Assembly: GCF_037042905.1 (NCBI RefSeq)
Contig: NC_087261.1
Span: 14,396,217 to 14,460,216, forward strand
Direction: 5' to 3'
DNA from: Lytechinus pictus
Lineage: Eukaryota; Echinodermata; Echinoidea; Temnopleuroida; Toxopneustidae
Length of the DNA: 64,000 nucleotides
Shown here: in pieces, positions 48,405 to 60,232 of the stretch
Position numbering within the stretch: position 1 is the stretch's first letter
Layout: every line of letters begins with the position of its first letter
Notes under the pieces: model-generated
The model's input: only the letters and a program-made list of their open reading frames with translations
Told to the model about the DNA's origin: nothing
The model's database searches: none
Program-made: the position numbers and the translations under genes

Positions 48405-49920
48405 TTAAATTGACTCTTTATTTTTAACCTATTTTACAAGACGGAATAACATTTATTCACATTGTTTTATATTTGATCTTAATGTTCTCGAAATTCTCTA
48501 TCATCAAAATGTCACACTATCATGCTAAAATAATTGTATTTTTTACTTTTTTTCATGAGAAGTAATATAAATGTTTTCTATTATTGGAGAAAGAATGAAA
48601 ACAACCAATATATTTTAATGCAATTCTCTAAAGGAAGCTTTGCAGTTATATAATATATCGTTTTACTTTTATTTTTATTCAAATTACTTGATATTAGGGT
48701 GGAATTTCGACCTTTAGAGGTAACAAAAATCGTGTTTCCCATTTCTAATCTTTTCTGTTTTTTATGTACATGTCCCCCCACCCCCCACCCCCCCCCCCCC
48801 CGGGATATCACCTCAAACTTATCATACATAAGCCTAATTCGATATGGTTTGTAGACCATATGCGACAAATTAAAATTAACAAATGCGAAAAACGACACTT
48901 GGATGTTGGATGGCGTGTTTATACTTAGACTATGGTAGTCATGGTGATCGAGATGAAGATAGCTCTGGGAGGCTTCTTAAGAGGTAAAGCGGTTTCCACA
49001 AGTAGGTGGAATCAGGGGCGGATCCAAGATTTCCAAAAGGGGGCGCATTTTTCCGAGGAAAAAATTTGACAAGCAAAAAAAAAAAAGGTCTTCCCTTTCA
49101 AAAAGGGGGCACATTTGCATTTTTACATTAAAATTTTTACTTTTGCTTCTCAAGTTTGCTTCTGTGCCCCCCCCCCCCCCCGCTGGATGGAATATATAGG
49201 CCTATATATGCAAGGATGGGCACTTCAGAGGGGTGACACGATATTTTCTCCGGCGACAATTGCTCCGGGCTTAATTTCGTCTCGGATGTAGTATTAGGGT
49301 TGCAATAGGGTTTTATGTTAGAATTAGATTTAGGGTAAGGTTTATGGTAGGGTATAGTGTTAAATAAAAACCAGGGTTGAAGTTGGTCACTCGATTAGTG
49401 TGTGAAATTGAGTGCGGAGCAATTAACGCCGGAGCAAATGTCATGGAACCCTTCAGAGGATATGGATTTTAAGCAAGTAGACTGAGGTGTCTACTACAAC
49501 CCCAAAAGGCATGGAAATTATAAGGTTGCCTAATTATGATAAAAATTAACAGTGGCAAGAGCAGTAAACGAAAGCTTGCCTTTCTAGTGTTTTTAAACAC
49601 TAAAAACTTGCTATTATTTAGAGAAAAATATAGGGAACACGCACACGAAAGCAATAAGTTCCATTGAAAGCATGCGCGCTATATGGTTTGCGATTTTGTG
49701 ACGCTAAAAAAAATTACGGGGCGCCAATTTTTTCCATTAAAAGCATAAAAAGATGAAGTCGAAATTAGACATCAATTTCAATGATAGATTTAGATTTTCT
49801 GCCAGATTGTTTCAAACTCCCTTACTTAGTTTTGATAAAATGGAGGTCTGGCGATTTAATGGCATCATGGACATTATCTCTCGATTAAAATCGGGCTTCA
49901 TTATATAACCCTGCCTGGCT
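48405..49920. other. Intergenic with poly-C repeat borders
   Basis: Poly-C tracts lie at 48775-48801 and 49168-49182. The segment 49014-49190 (CAGGGGCGGATCCAAGATTT, AAAAAGGGGGC) is a repeat fragment sharing its border type with 17641 and 40100. No gene. Confidence 0.45.
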
Positions 49921-49927
49921 TAAAAGG

Positions 49928-50373
49928 GGAAGTTCACCCTGAAAAAAAAGTTTGTTGTAAAAGTAGCAGAAAAAAAAGTATATAGATATTGGTGAAGGTT
50001 TGAGGAAAATCCGTTTTTAGCTTTTGTGACGTCATAAACGAGCAGCTGCCCTATATTTTGTGTAATATAAAACGCATGAATTTCATTTTTTAATGGTTCC
50101 TGATGACTTATTGTTGTTTTCTTTTCATGATCGGGTGTGAAATGATTTGTCTATTGATATACAAAAAAGTACAGTAAACAAAATTTTCTGAGAAAATGAA
50201 ATTTCATTGACTCTTAACCATTCGCTTTGTATAAATGCTGCTCGCATATCAGTGACGTCACAAATCAAATGATTAAAAATTCTTATAACTTTTCAATTCT
50301 TTGGATATGGATTTTTCTCAAACCTTCGGAAATATTTTTATTATTTTTTCTGCTATTTTCCCCTTTACGAAGT
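49928..50373. repeat. MITE with AAAGGGGAA ends
   Basis: The left arm has AAAGGGGAAGTTCACCC, AAAGTAGCAGAAAAAAAAGT and GGTGAAGGTTTGAGGAAAAT. The right arm has the inverses ATTTTTCTCAAACCTTCGGA, TTTTTTCTGCTATTTTCCCC and TTT. About 445 bp, with TGACGTCA-like blocks in both arms. Confidence 0.7.
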
Positions 50374-51828
50374 ACATACTAAAAAGTAGTGCAGCCTTCC
50401 TAATTTAAACCCAAATGTTTAGAATCAGTGCTCCTCTAGTCTCGGTGATAAAATGAATTTGATTGGCTTTGGACGCCTATGCCGTAAATCATTCTACAAC
50501 AGGGTGGATTAATAATTGCTTGCCATGTATATACTTCGACCTCGCGTTGAAGTTCGGGTTCTTATGAATGCGAGAAAGCATGGACCTATTTCGTAATAGG
50601 TCCATGGAGAAAGCCACTGGTAACATAAATGCGCCAGACTGGAAAGCCCCCTATTGATTTAACCCTTTGCATGCTAATATTAATTTTGCACATTTTTACG
50701 ATTAATTTCAACAATAAATTGTGATAGTCAGTCTTCTCCCTCTATTTTTTAGCAGATCTTTTAGTTTAAATGATGTAACTATCTAGACAATAATCATCAT
50801 CAAGTAGAAATACTGAAAGTCTTTAAAAGTAAACAATTGTCATTGTAATGACGAGAAGAAAACAAAAGAGTTGCACATAGAGCTGTCCTATAAAATAGCT
50901 GGCTGCAATGCAAGTACAATATGTATAAAAATGACATACATGTATAAATAGATTTATATGAATAAAATATCAATCGTAAGCAGTATGATAATATAATTAC
51001 AACGAACAATAACAGAACAATCACAACAATCGCAATAAAATGTAAATTGATCATTCAAGGATAATACAAAAAGGCCTGCGGCCACCTGTCAGCTGTCAGA
51101 TGTTCACCAAGGCCGTAGGATTCAAGGTTCTGAAAAGGACGACACCTGAGCCACCAATGGGGGGGGGGCTGACCATGCAAAAATCTCAATCAGGTGGTCA
51201 TTACGCTTTTGTACCCGTTCATTAAAGTGGGGGGACGAAACCCAACCCACCCCTCCCCGGTTCTGTGGTCCCCGAGATTGGCAGCAAGAACAACAGCAAG
51301 TACAGGTTTGTTTTATAATAATATTTCAAAATGAAAACCATCACGCAACAAAACCCATGAATAGCGCCTACAAGCTGCCCCCCCCCCCTCAAAAAAATAA
51401 TGTAATGATCATGATGATGATCCGAAAAGATGTCTACTAAAAGTTTCAATTCATCATGGTATGATTTCATAACTTAGAAGGGTATAAGTTATTGGTAATC
51501 AGGAACAGAAGAGGTGGTCTCCGGCCCTACATGTACCCCTCCACCTTCTTTCGAGATCAGCCACAGCATTTGGAGATTAAATTTGAAAGCTGGTGTTCTT
51601 CGATTGCCGTGATTGTGGATTATGACGGTCACAAAACGATTAAGGGAGACCAGCCCAGAGGCTAGATGAACACTATCAATTACCCGAATGGGAGTGTGAA
51701 CAATTAGTTCCCAGCGGACATTTTTTCTGCACATCGAAAATAAAGTATGGGATGACAATTAGGGACCAATAAATATGACATGGGATTAGATCAAGAGATT
51801 GTAATTGAAAATGTCAATGCTTAGACAT
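50374..51828. other. Intergenic; no gene recognised
   Basis: A perfect hairpin GGACCTATTTCGTAATAGGTCC lies near 50583-50604. The segment 51155-51250 (GGGGGGGCTGACCATGCAAA, TACGCTTTTGTACCC) shares sequence with the G/C-tract insert in the hAT element at about 5790-5860. Confidence 0.45.
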
Positions 51829-52072
51829 GCACAGCAAAAACTGTGGTGTTAACCGGTGTACATAGAGCCTGACTACACCAGTTATTTTACTCCGGTGTTA
51901 AATTGATGGTGTTAGTTTAACACCTATAGGTGTTATTACAACACCTTTGGTTGTTACATTTACACTCTTTGGTGTTATGTTCAATCTCTAGGGTGTAATT
52001 TTAACACCTCGGGGTGTGGTCCTCTATTAACACCAACTGGTGTCAGTTTTAACACCACAGTTTTTACAGTGC
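51829..52072. repeat. MITE with GCACTGTAAAAACTGTGGTG-type ends
   Basis: Left GCACAGCAAAAACTGTGGTG followed by TTAA and right TTAACACCACAGTTTTTACA followed by GTGC are near-perfect inverses. The interior is packed with GGTGTTA/TAACACC inverted copies. It is the kind of repeat found in several marine deuterostome genomes. Confidence 0.8.
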
Positions 52073-55000
52073 GGCGTCATAATAATAATTCTTTTTGAAA
52101 ATCACAAAAGCCAGCTCCTATGCATCCGCCAGATGTTTTTAGCATCAACAATAGGTCATAGGCCTAATTTTATTTGAGTTGAAAAATGTACAAACGATAT
52201 ACTATCCGGTGAGCATAATCAAAATATGAAACAATATGCTAATCGTATTGATAGCATAAAAATAGAATTGATTAAATAAACTGACTTCAGGGATTAGGCC
52301 TATATATTCATTATGCTGAGAGAGAATCGAAATTAAAGTATAGAGCACACAATGATTAAATTAAACATTTGGCAAAAACTGAAATGTTTGTTGGTAGTTT
52401 GGTACTGTCATTTTTCTTGTATTTTTTTCAAAACATGAAATTATTTTTTCCACTCAATCAATGCCGCAAGCGATTAATCGAGAAGTGCGCCCTCTCTATA
52501 ATAAATGAAATGCAGCTGCTTTTTTTCATTTGGGATAACGGAGCAGTTATTTCTCAATCTTAATTCCGTTGCATACTTGACCATTCTTCTCATACCATAC
52601 CCCCCCCCCTTACTGGAACTTAATCACTCTGACACCTTTTGTGAATAAAGAACGGGGAATAAAATTTCATCTATGACACCCCATAATGGTGGATGCCTTT
52701 CGTTATCAGGAGCATAATTATGAAAGAATCAAAGATTTTGACAACTGCTGATAATTATAGGGGCGCGCTTTCACGGTTCCGTGGTGATGCCAGGGCAATT
52801 TGATGATAATGGGGAGGGGGCGGGGTAAAGCCCTTTTTTCCTCTTTTAAAAAGTAGAGCCCTTCAAACTCTTTCATTGTCTTAAAAAATATATATATTTA
52901 TTATCCTTATTACCCCTATTTTAGATCCCACTCACATTATTTTAAATACATTTTGAGGACAAAATAATAAAAGGGGCGGTCATCTCATCTTTGTCATCGT
53001 CATCCCCCATCCTTATCATCTCCATCTTCATCATTCCAATTATGAACAGATATTACCATTCTACTTTATATATGTATTAATTCGTTAAATGAGTTTTACT
53101 CCGGGGTTGTCATTTTTTCAAGAAATCTTTTCATGATAACAATTCCCATGTAAATTGTGAATGGCAGACTATCATATTTGATTAGAATGATATTATTAGT
53201 CCATTTTTTTCTCATGATTGGTGCCTCCACCCCCCCACAAAATAATAGTAATCAATATATTATACTTGTTATGTAATGAGAAATGTACGATATGAATGCA
53301 GAAAAAAAAATCAAATCAAATCCACTGCTTCAACCCCATGATGTCGACCCAAAAGATGATGGAATAATTGCTTTCCTTGTGAAATGGTCGTGACATCTAT
53401 GATTTATGTTGATGTGGGAGAGAAAAGTTGAAAGTAATAAAGGGCTGGATATCAAACTATTGCAACTGTACCCCCCCCCCCCCCGGCCCTCCGACTGAAA
53501 ATACACGGCTTCTTCCCGGGCTCCATCCCCTCCTCATTCAATATTGCTTTCGGCGCGCGCGCCTGGCTATGAATGCATAACTAATGATGCACTATATTTA
53601 AATTTCCGTCGAAAGAGTAAAAGAATCGACCTCGGCAAGAGGCCGAATTAAAGAGATTCATTTGGGTCTTGAAATCCGATAGAAATATCCTTCAAAATTC
53701 TTATTGCGTGTGTTGTTTTGCATGTGTTTATGTAAAGTATGTTGAGTGAAAGTGAAAATATAATTTCAGATTACTTTTGATCGAAATATTATTCAGCCCG
53801 TATGAGGTTATGAGGTTATTTCCTACTTGTATGCCTAAACTATTCTAGGCCAATATTCTCAGGCAGGGGCGGCTCTTCGTTATTTTGAGAGGGGCAAGAA
53901 GATCTAAACGCGATCCATTTATTTTACTCGATGGAATTATAGGGGTTTCATACAATAGTTCCAATAGCAAATTTTATCTTGTCAATCTTTGTTTAAAAAT
54001 ATTTACTACGCCTTTTCCTTTTCTTTTGTTCACCTTCCCAATGCAAGATAAATCATATGGGGGTCTCAGTCCTGCCCCCCCCCCCCTGTTGCAACGCCTT
54101 GGGCCTTGGCTTCTATGAGCATCATATTATGATTTAAAAAAATACATTTCCTCTTTCCGTCGTTATCGAATTTCATGTCCTGGTAGTCTGTGAGCATGGG
54201 CACGAGATTAACGATGATATATCATATTTGGCATATATTTTTAGTCTGAGTGATATATTAGTCCAGGCAGTGTTCACTATTGACACTGTCGAATAATGGG
54301 GGCTTCTTGGCACTGGAACCCACAAAATTTCCATGACCAAGAAAAAGCGGAAATGACGGAGAAAAGGAAGAAAAGGAAAGGGTGAAATATAATATGTTCT
54401 GAAAATAATGTCAAACCCTTCAGAAAATTAGATTAACCGTGGAGGAACAAGAGCAAATTGGAGCAGGTCGGGACAGGGGCCCCCTTGCCCTGTCTGAATT
54501 GGCTGTCCTATTTAACAGATACCCGCAAACATGCTGGACTGTGGTGTGGATAGCATGATAGCGTATTTTAGCATACGTTTCGCAGACGCTTTCTACAACA
54601 TTTAGAATCTATTGAAAATGCCATTCGAATCACATTGGAAGGATTAGAGGTCATTGTCGAATGTTGGTGGACCGGGACAGCACATCGTTTTAAGATTTGG
54701 ATTGGCACAAAGATGCAAATACGTCGTTTGTCCAATATCCAGGACGACACTACTGTTTTGATTCACCGATTTTCGACAAAGACCGCTTTGTTATGAAGGG
54801 CTTTTGAGCCTTTTGACAAACGATTATCTGTGTTATGAAAAGCGTCTTTGAAATGATTGTTAAAATCCCCTCACGAACTCTGGCCCAAAATAACTATACT
54901 GTTGAGTGGTTGTCAGACAATATCAAACAATACTCCCCTCCAAACGAATGCGTTCCTTTAAAGTAATATTTCTTATGAATATGCTATGCCAAACCTAGCT

Positions 55001-55543
55001 TGCAGATAAATATGTACCGTACATTATTTTGTTTTCGTTTTTAAGTATGTTTTGATTCGGAAACGGGACCTTCGATCTTAATTGCATTCCTTGACCCTAT
55101 ACCGCTTGAATTAGACGGAAATTAATATGAAAGTTCACATTGGTTTCTACTTTCCTTTACTTTCTTCAGATTAATTAGATTTAGACTGGAGACTACACTG
55201 ACACAAGTACGGAAAACATGATGTATGTCACTCTTTAACACTTACAGACTTAAGTGTCTTTGTAAATAATGATGAAGTCGGGAATTCGAGATTATTAGTT
55301 GAAAATTATTTGGATGAAATTAATGCAAAATTAGTGTACTTCATTTCCCCCTTCCTCCATGTGATATTATCCGTCATTATCGCTACCACGTGAGACATGT
55401 ATTTTATTTTTCTTTCATTATCGGTCATCATCGTTTGGGCTCGGGTTTAATCGTCATTCCGGACTTTTCGCATTTACTACGGAGGTGCGTCGTAATAGGT
55501 CCATGGTTGTAGTGAGTGTCTCCGTAAAAAATGCGAAAACTCT
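52073..55543. other. Intergenic; no gene or GPCR exon recognised
   Basis: AT-rich with poly-C at 52602-52609, 53470-53484 and 54075-54088. Candidate TM7-like motifs were looked for and not found; CTTGACCCTATACCG at 55091 lacks the preceding hydrophobic segment. Confidence 0.45.
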
Positions 55544-57985
55544 CTATCATCATCGGCAACCATCGATTGCGGTCGTGTCTCTTCGTCGCTGCCTTTCAAG
55601 TATTTCTATCACGATCGGCTATCACCGGCTATGGTCGGGTCTCTTTGTCGCTGTCTTTCAAGTATTTCTATCATGATCGGCTGTGGTCGGGTCTCTTCGT
55701 CGCTGCCTGGCTTTCAAGTATTTCTATCATGATCGGATTTCATTGGCTGTGTCGGGTCTCTTTGTCGCTGCCTTTCAAGTATTTCTATCATGATTGGCTA
55801 TCATATCGGCTATGGTCGGGTCTCTTTGTCGCTGTCTTTCAAGTATTTCTATCATGATCGGCTGTCATCGGCTATGGTCGGGTCTCTTTGTCGCTGTCTT
55901 TCAAGTATTTCTATCATGATCGGCTGTCATCGGCTATGGTCGGGTCTCTTTGTCGCTGTCTTTCAAGTATTTCTATCATGATCGGCTATCATCGGCTATG
56001 GTCGGGTCTCTTTGTCGCTGTCTTTCAAGTATTTCTATCATGATCGGCTATCATCGGCTATGGTCAGGTCTCTTTGTCGCTGTCTTTCAAGTATTTCTAT
56101 CATGATCGGCTGTCATCGGCTACGGTCGGGTCTCTTTGTCGCTGTCTTTCAAGTATTTCTATCATGATCGGCTATCATCGGCTATGGTCAGGTCTCTTTG
56201 TCGCTGTCTTTCAAGTATTTCTATCATGATCGGCTGTCATCGGCTATGGTCGGGTCTCTTTGTCGCTGTCTTTCAAGTATTTCTATCATGATCGGCTATC
56301 ATCGGCTATGGTCGGGTCTCTTTGTCGCTGTCTTTCAAGTATTTCTATCATGATCGGCTATCATCGGCTACGGTCGGGTCTCTTTGTCGCTGTCTTTCAA
56401 GTATTTCTATCATGATCGGCTGTCATCGGCTATGGTCGGGTCTCTTTGTCGCTGTCTTTCAAGTATTTCTATCATGATCGGCTGTCATCGGCTATGGTCG
56501 GGTCTCTTAGTCGCTGTCTTTCAAGTATTTCTATCATGATCGGCTGTCATCGGCTATGGTCGGGTCTCTTTGTCGCTGTCTTTCAAGTATTTCTATCATG
56601 ATCGGCTGTCATCGGCTGTGGTCGGGTATCTTCGTCGCTGCCTGGCTTTCAAGTATTTCTATCATGATCGGCTGTCATCGGCTATGGTCGGGTCTCTTAG
56701 TCGCTGTCTTTCAAGTATTTCTATCATGATCGGCTGTCATCGGCTATGGTCGGGTCTCTTTGTCGCTGTCTTTCAAGTATTTCTATCATGATCGGCTGTC
56801 ATCGGCTATGGTCGGGTCTCTTAGTCGCTGTCTTTCAAGTATTTCTATCATGATCGGCTGTCATCGGCTATGGTCGGGTCTCTTAGTCGCTGTCTTTCAA
56901 GTATTTCTATCATGATCGGCTGTCATCGGCTATGGTCGGGTCTCTTTGTCGCTGTCTTTCAAGTATTTCTATCATGATCGGCTGTCATCGGCTATGGTCG
57001 GGTCTCTTTGTCGCTGTCTTTCAAGTATTTCTATCATGATCGGCTATCATCGGCTATGGTCGGCTCTCTTTGTCGCTGTCTTTCAAGTATTTCTATCATG
57101 ATCGGCTATCATCGGCTATGGTCGGGTCTCTTTGTCGCTGTCTTTCAAGTATTTCTATCATGATCGGCTGTCATCGGCTATGGTCGGGTCTCTTTGTCGC
57201 TGTCTTTCAAGTATTTCTATCATGATCGGCTGTCATCGGCTATGGTCGGGTCTCTTTGTCGCTGTCTTTCAAGTATTTCTATCATGATCGGCTATCATCG
57301 GCTATGGTCGGGTCTCTTAGTCGCTGTCTTTCAAGTATTTCTATCATGATCGGCTGTCATCGGCTATGGTCGGGTCTCTTTGTCGCTGTCTTTCAAGTAT
57401 TTCTATCATGATCGGCTGTCATCGGCTATGGTCGGGTCTCTTTGTCGCTGTCTTTCAAGTATTTCTATCATGATCGGCTGTCATTGGCTGTGTCGGGTCT
57501 CTTTGTCGCTGTCTTTCAAGTATTTCTATCATGATCGGCTGTCATCGGCTATGGTCGGGTCTCTTTGTCGCTGTCTTTCAAGTATTTCTATCATGATCGG
57601 CTATCATCGGCTATGGTCGGGTCTCTTTTTCGCTGTCTTTCAAGTATTTCTATCACGATCGGCTGTCATCGGCTATGGTCGGGTCTCTTTGTCGCTGTCT
57701 TTCAAGTATTTCTATCATGATCGGCTATCATCGTCTGTGGTCGTGTCTCTTCGTCGCTGCCTTTCAAGTATTTCTGTCATGATCGGATTTCATTGGCTGT
57801 GTTCGGGTCTCTTTGTCGCTGTCTTTCAAGTATTTCTATCATGATTGGCTATCATCGGCTGTGGTCGTGTCTCTTCGTCGCTGCCTTTCAAGTATTTCTG
57901 TCATGATCGGATTTCATTGGCTGTGTTCGGGTCTCTTTGTCGCTGTCTTTCAAGTATTTCTATCATGATCGGCTGTGTTCGGGTC
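55544..57985. repeat. 62-bp minisatellite, about 39 copies
   Basis: The repeat unit contains GTCGCTGTCTTTCAAGTATT, TCTATCATGATCGGCTGTCA and TCGGCTATGGTCGGGTCTCT. The period is exactly 62 bases (for example 55891 to 55953). Central copies are nearly identical; the first three to four and last four are more diverged or truncated, some losing the TCATCGGCT segment. Variants include GGCTATCATC against GGCTGTCATC and CTTTGTCGC against CTTAGTCGC. Because 62 is not a multiple of 3, open frames change at each unit and do not encode a protein repeat. Confidence 0.95.
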
Positions 57986-59030
57986 TTCTTGTCAATGCCT
58001 ATATTAAGTATTTTTTAACCATTATCATCGGCCACCATGATCACCCACAGACATTCAATAAAGTTTGATCATGATGTTGGAAAACATAAAAAAATCGACT
58101 TTATATGACCCCTTTATGCCAATATACATCTTGTATCTCACCCTTACAAAAAAATGTCCACCGCTAATCTGCAGAATTGACCTGTTTGATTTTTTAGGAG
58201 AACTTTACATCGATGATATACTTTCTCGTGCTTAATATTTAGCCTGTTGTACTGTCCTTGTCTCGAATAAAAGATACCTTTTTTCTTTTTGATATTAGTA
58301 TGCATCAGTAAGCGTTCAACATTATTTCTAATCTGACATATTTGACAACGTTCCTTGATTCATGATGACTGGTTAGAAAGCACAGTTTATATGGTAACTG
58401 ATGGATAAACATACTTTAACTGATAAAACATCTGACAAATTATTTCATGAAACGCTACCCATTTTTGCTTTAGGCATTACTTGACCTTGACATTTCTTTC
58501 TCGCCAGCCTAAACTTTGTCTTAATTAGTATTCATCACACTATTTAGCTTATATTCTCGAATCAAACGACGACAACACCGGTTCTATTTTTCGGCAGAAC
58601 TTGGATTCGTCACACTCCATTGCTCTCCTGCATTCTCGAATAAATGCAGACTGCCGGATTTATTTTTCGGCAGAACTTGAGGTGGGTAGTTCCTTCTCAG
58701 ATATTGATCGCGTCCTTGCCCCTACGAAAGACAAGACCAATTTTATTCTTCGGCATAGCGTTCAGTCCTCTCGTACTTTGCCCTACATCAATTAGCTTGC
58801 AGAATAACTGTCAGGGTCTCGTATAAAGGATGAGGATTAGCAAAGGATTAATGAATTAAGTAGGCCTACCAAGTTCAATCTGTTACTCTTATTCAGCGAA
58901 AAAGCAATTAATTTTGGTTGTTTTGGTTCCAATATGGTGTGACGTAAGATCGAGACAAAAGAACCCCGACTGGCCGGTGTCTAATTGTTGCATACATCAA
59001 TGGTCCTATTCTATTATGACGGCGTAATAA
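57986..59030. other. Intergenic upstream of second GPCR; no gene
   Basis: A direct repeat ATTTTTCGGCAGAACTTG occurs at about 58587 and 58661. Nothing coding supported. Confidence 0.45.
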
Positions 59031-59190
59031 ACCTCAGTCACATTTGCTCTACGGTGGCCGTACGTCGAGTCGAAATTTATTCATCTTAATTCAAACCACC
59101 TGTATGAACCTATTACCAATAAAAAATGTTCAAGCGGATGTTTCCGACTCGCCATGCATACGGCCACCGTAGAGCAAATATGACTGAGGT
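59031..59190. repeat. 160-bp MITE with long, nearly perfect inverted ends
   Basis: The left end starts ACCTCAGTCACATTTGCTCT and continues TACGGTGGCCGTA. The right end carries TACGGCCACCGTAGAGCAAA then TATGACTGAGGT. The arms are about 33 bases with one mismatch. ATAA occurs on both sides. It lies about 1 kb upstream of the second GPCR start. Confidence 0.85.
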
Positions 59191-60232
59191 ATAACACTAT
59201 ACAAGCTTAGTGGTGTATGCAAACGCAATGTACTTGCCAACCAAGTTTAATGACAAAGACAAGACAACAAATTCAAAGTTGCGCGGTCAGGCCACGGAAA
59301 TCCGTGAATCGGGCTTTCTGGTTTCGCGATGCATGCCGGGACTTCTTTTAAGTCCATTTCTCTCTCGTCTCTCTCTCTAAAAAAATAAGTTAAATCTACT
59401 TTTTTCACCCGGACATACCATAGTTCCCGGATGCAAAGTGAGTCACCCACACTACTGATCTGCATACAGATCAGTGGTCACCCATCACGTTCATCATTGA
59501 CCATGAGCCAGTACTAGTGTGGGCTCCCATTAGCAGGAATAACCGATGGCAGTCATGCATTGGCCATCTCCAGATCAATCCAGCAAATGTTGTTTAAAAT
59601 AACATTGGTTATCAAAAAGCGCAGTTATTTGAGGAAGTATCTACATCTAAAATTTCATCTGCTCGTATTCCGGATTTTCGCGGCATTTTTCTTCACTTGC
59701 ACTTTCAGGATAACAATAAACAGGCAGGGATCATAATAGTGCCGTGTGATTTATTTCTACATATAGTGGATTATTGATATCAGGTATCGTTCTTCGTGGT
59801 AGTATTGCATTTTGGATTCGTGATCTATGAGCAGATGAGGAAACTGGTCGATCATTGTGGATTGTTCCAACAAACTCTTGATGTCGAATTATGTCATTGA
59901 TACTAATGCCGAGTCTTTGAATTGGTTGTAATGTGCAAGACGGGTTCTGTGCCCACAGGCACTCCACGATTTAATTAGCAAAATACTTATGATTAGCCCG
60001 ACATCAACCAGGACATAATGACACAGACCTACTGCCCACAAGCCTTCTTTGATTTCAGGAACTCTGAAAACACCACCGGTATACGTATACCAATCTGACT
60101 GACTGAATTTGAAATAAGGGCAATTACGAATCCCGACAAGTTTCGTCGTCATTATAGATTTGTCTAATAAAAAAACAAGGATAGGCTGAAAATTTGCGTC
60201 ACCATTTCAATAATCAGGGCTGCGATCCAGAT

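Noticed and set aside
55485-57985. Repeated open frames (SLSFKYFYHDRLSSAMVGSL type) that look like a tandem-repeat protein
   Set aside because: The 62-bp period is not a multiple of three, so frames shift each unit and the frames are products of the minisatellite.
60194-60232. GPCR start upstream of 60233
   Set aside because: The extra 13 codons begin at TTG, not ATG. The only in-frame ATG after the stop at 60182 is 60233. The same holds for 41758 against ATG 41791.
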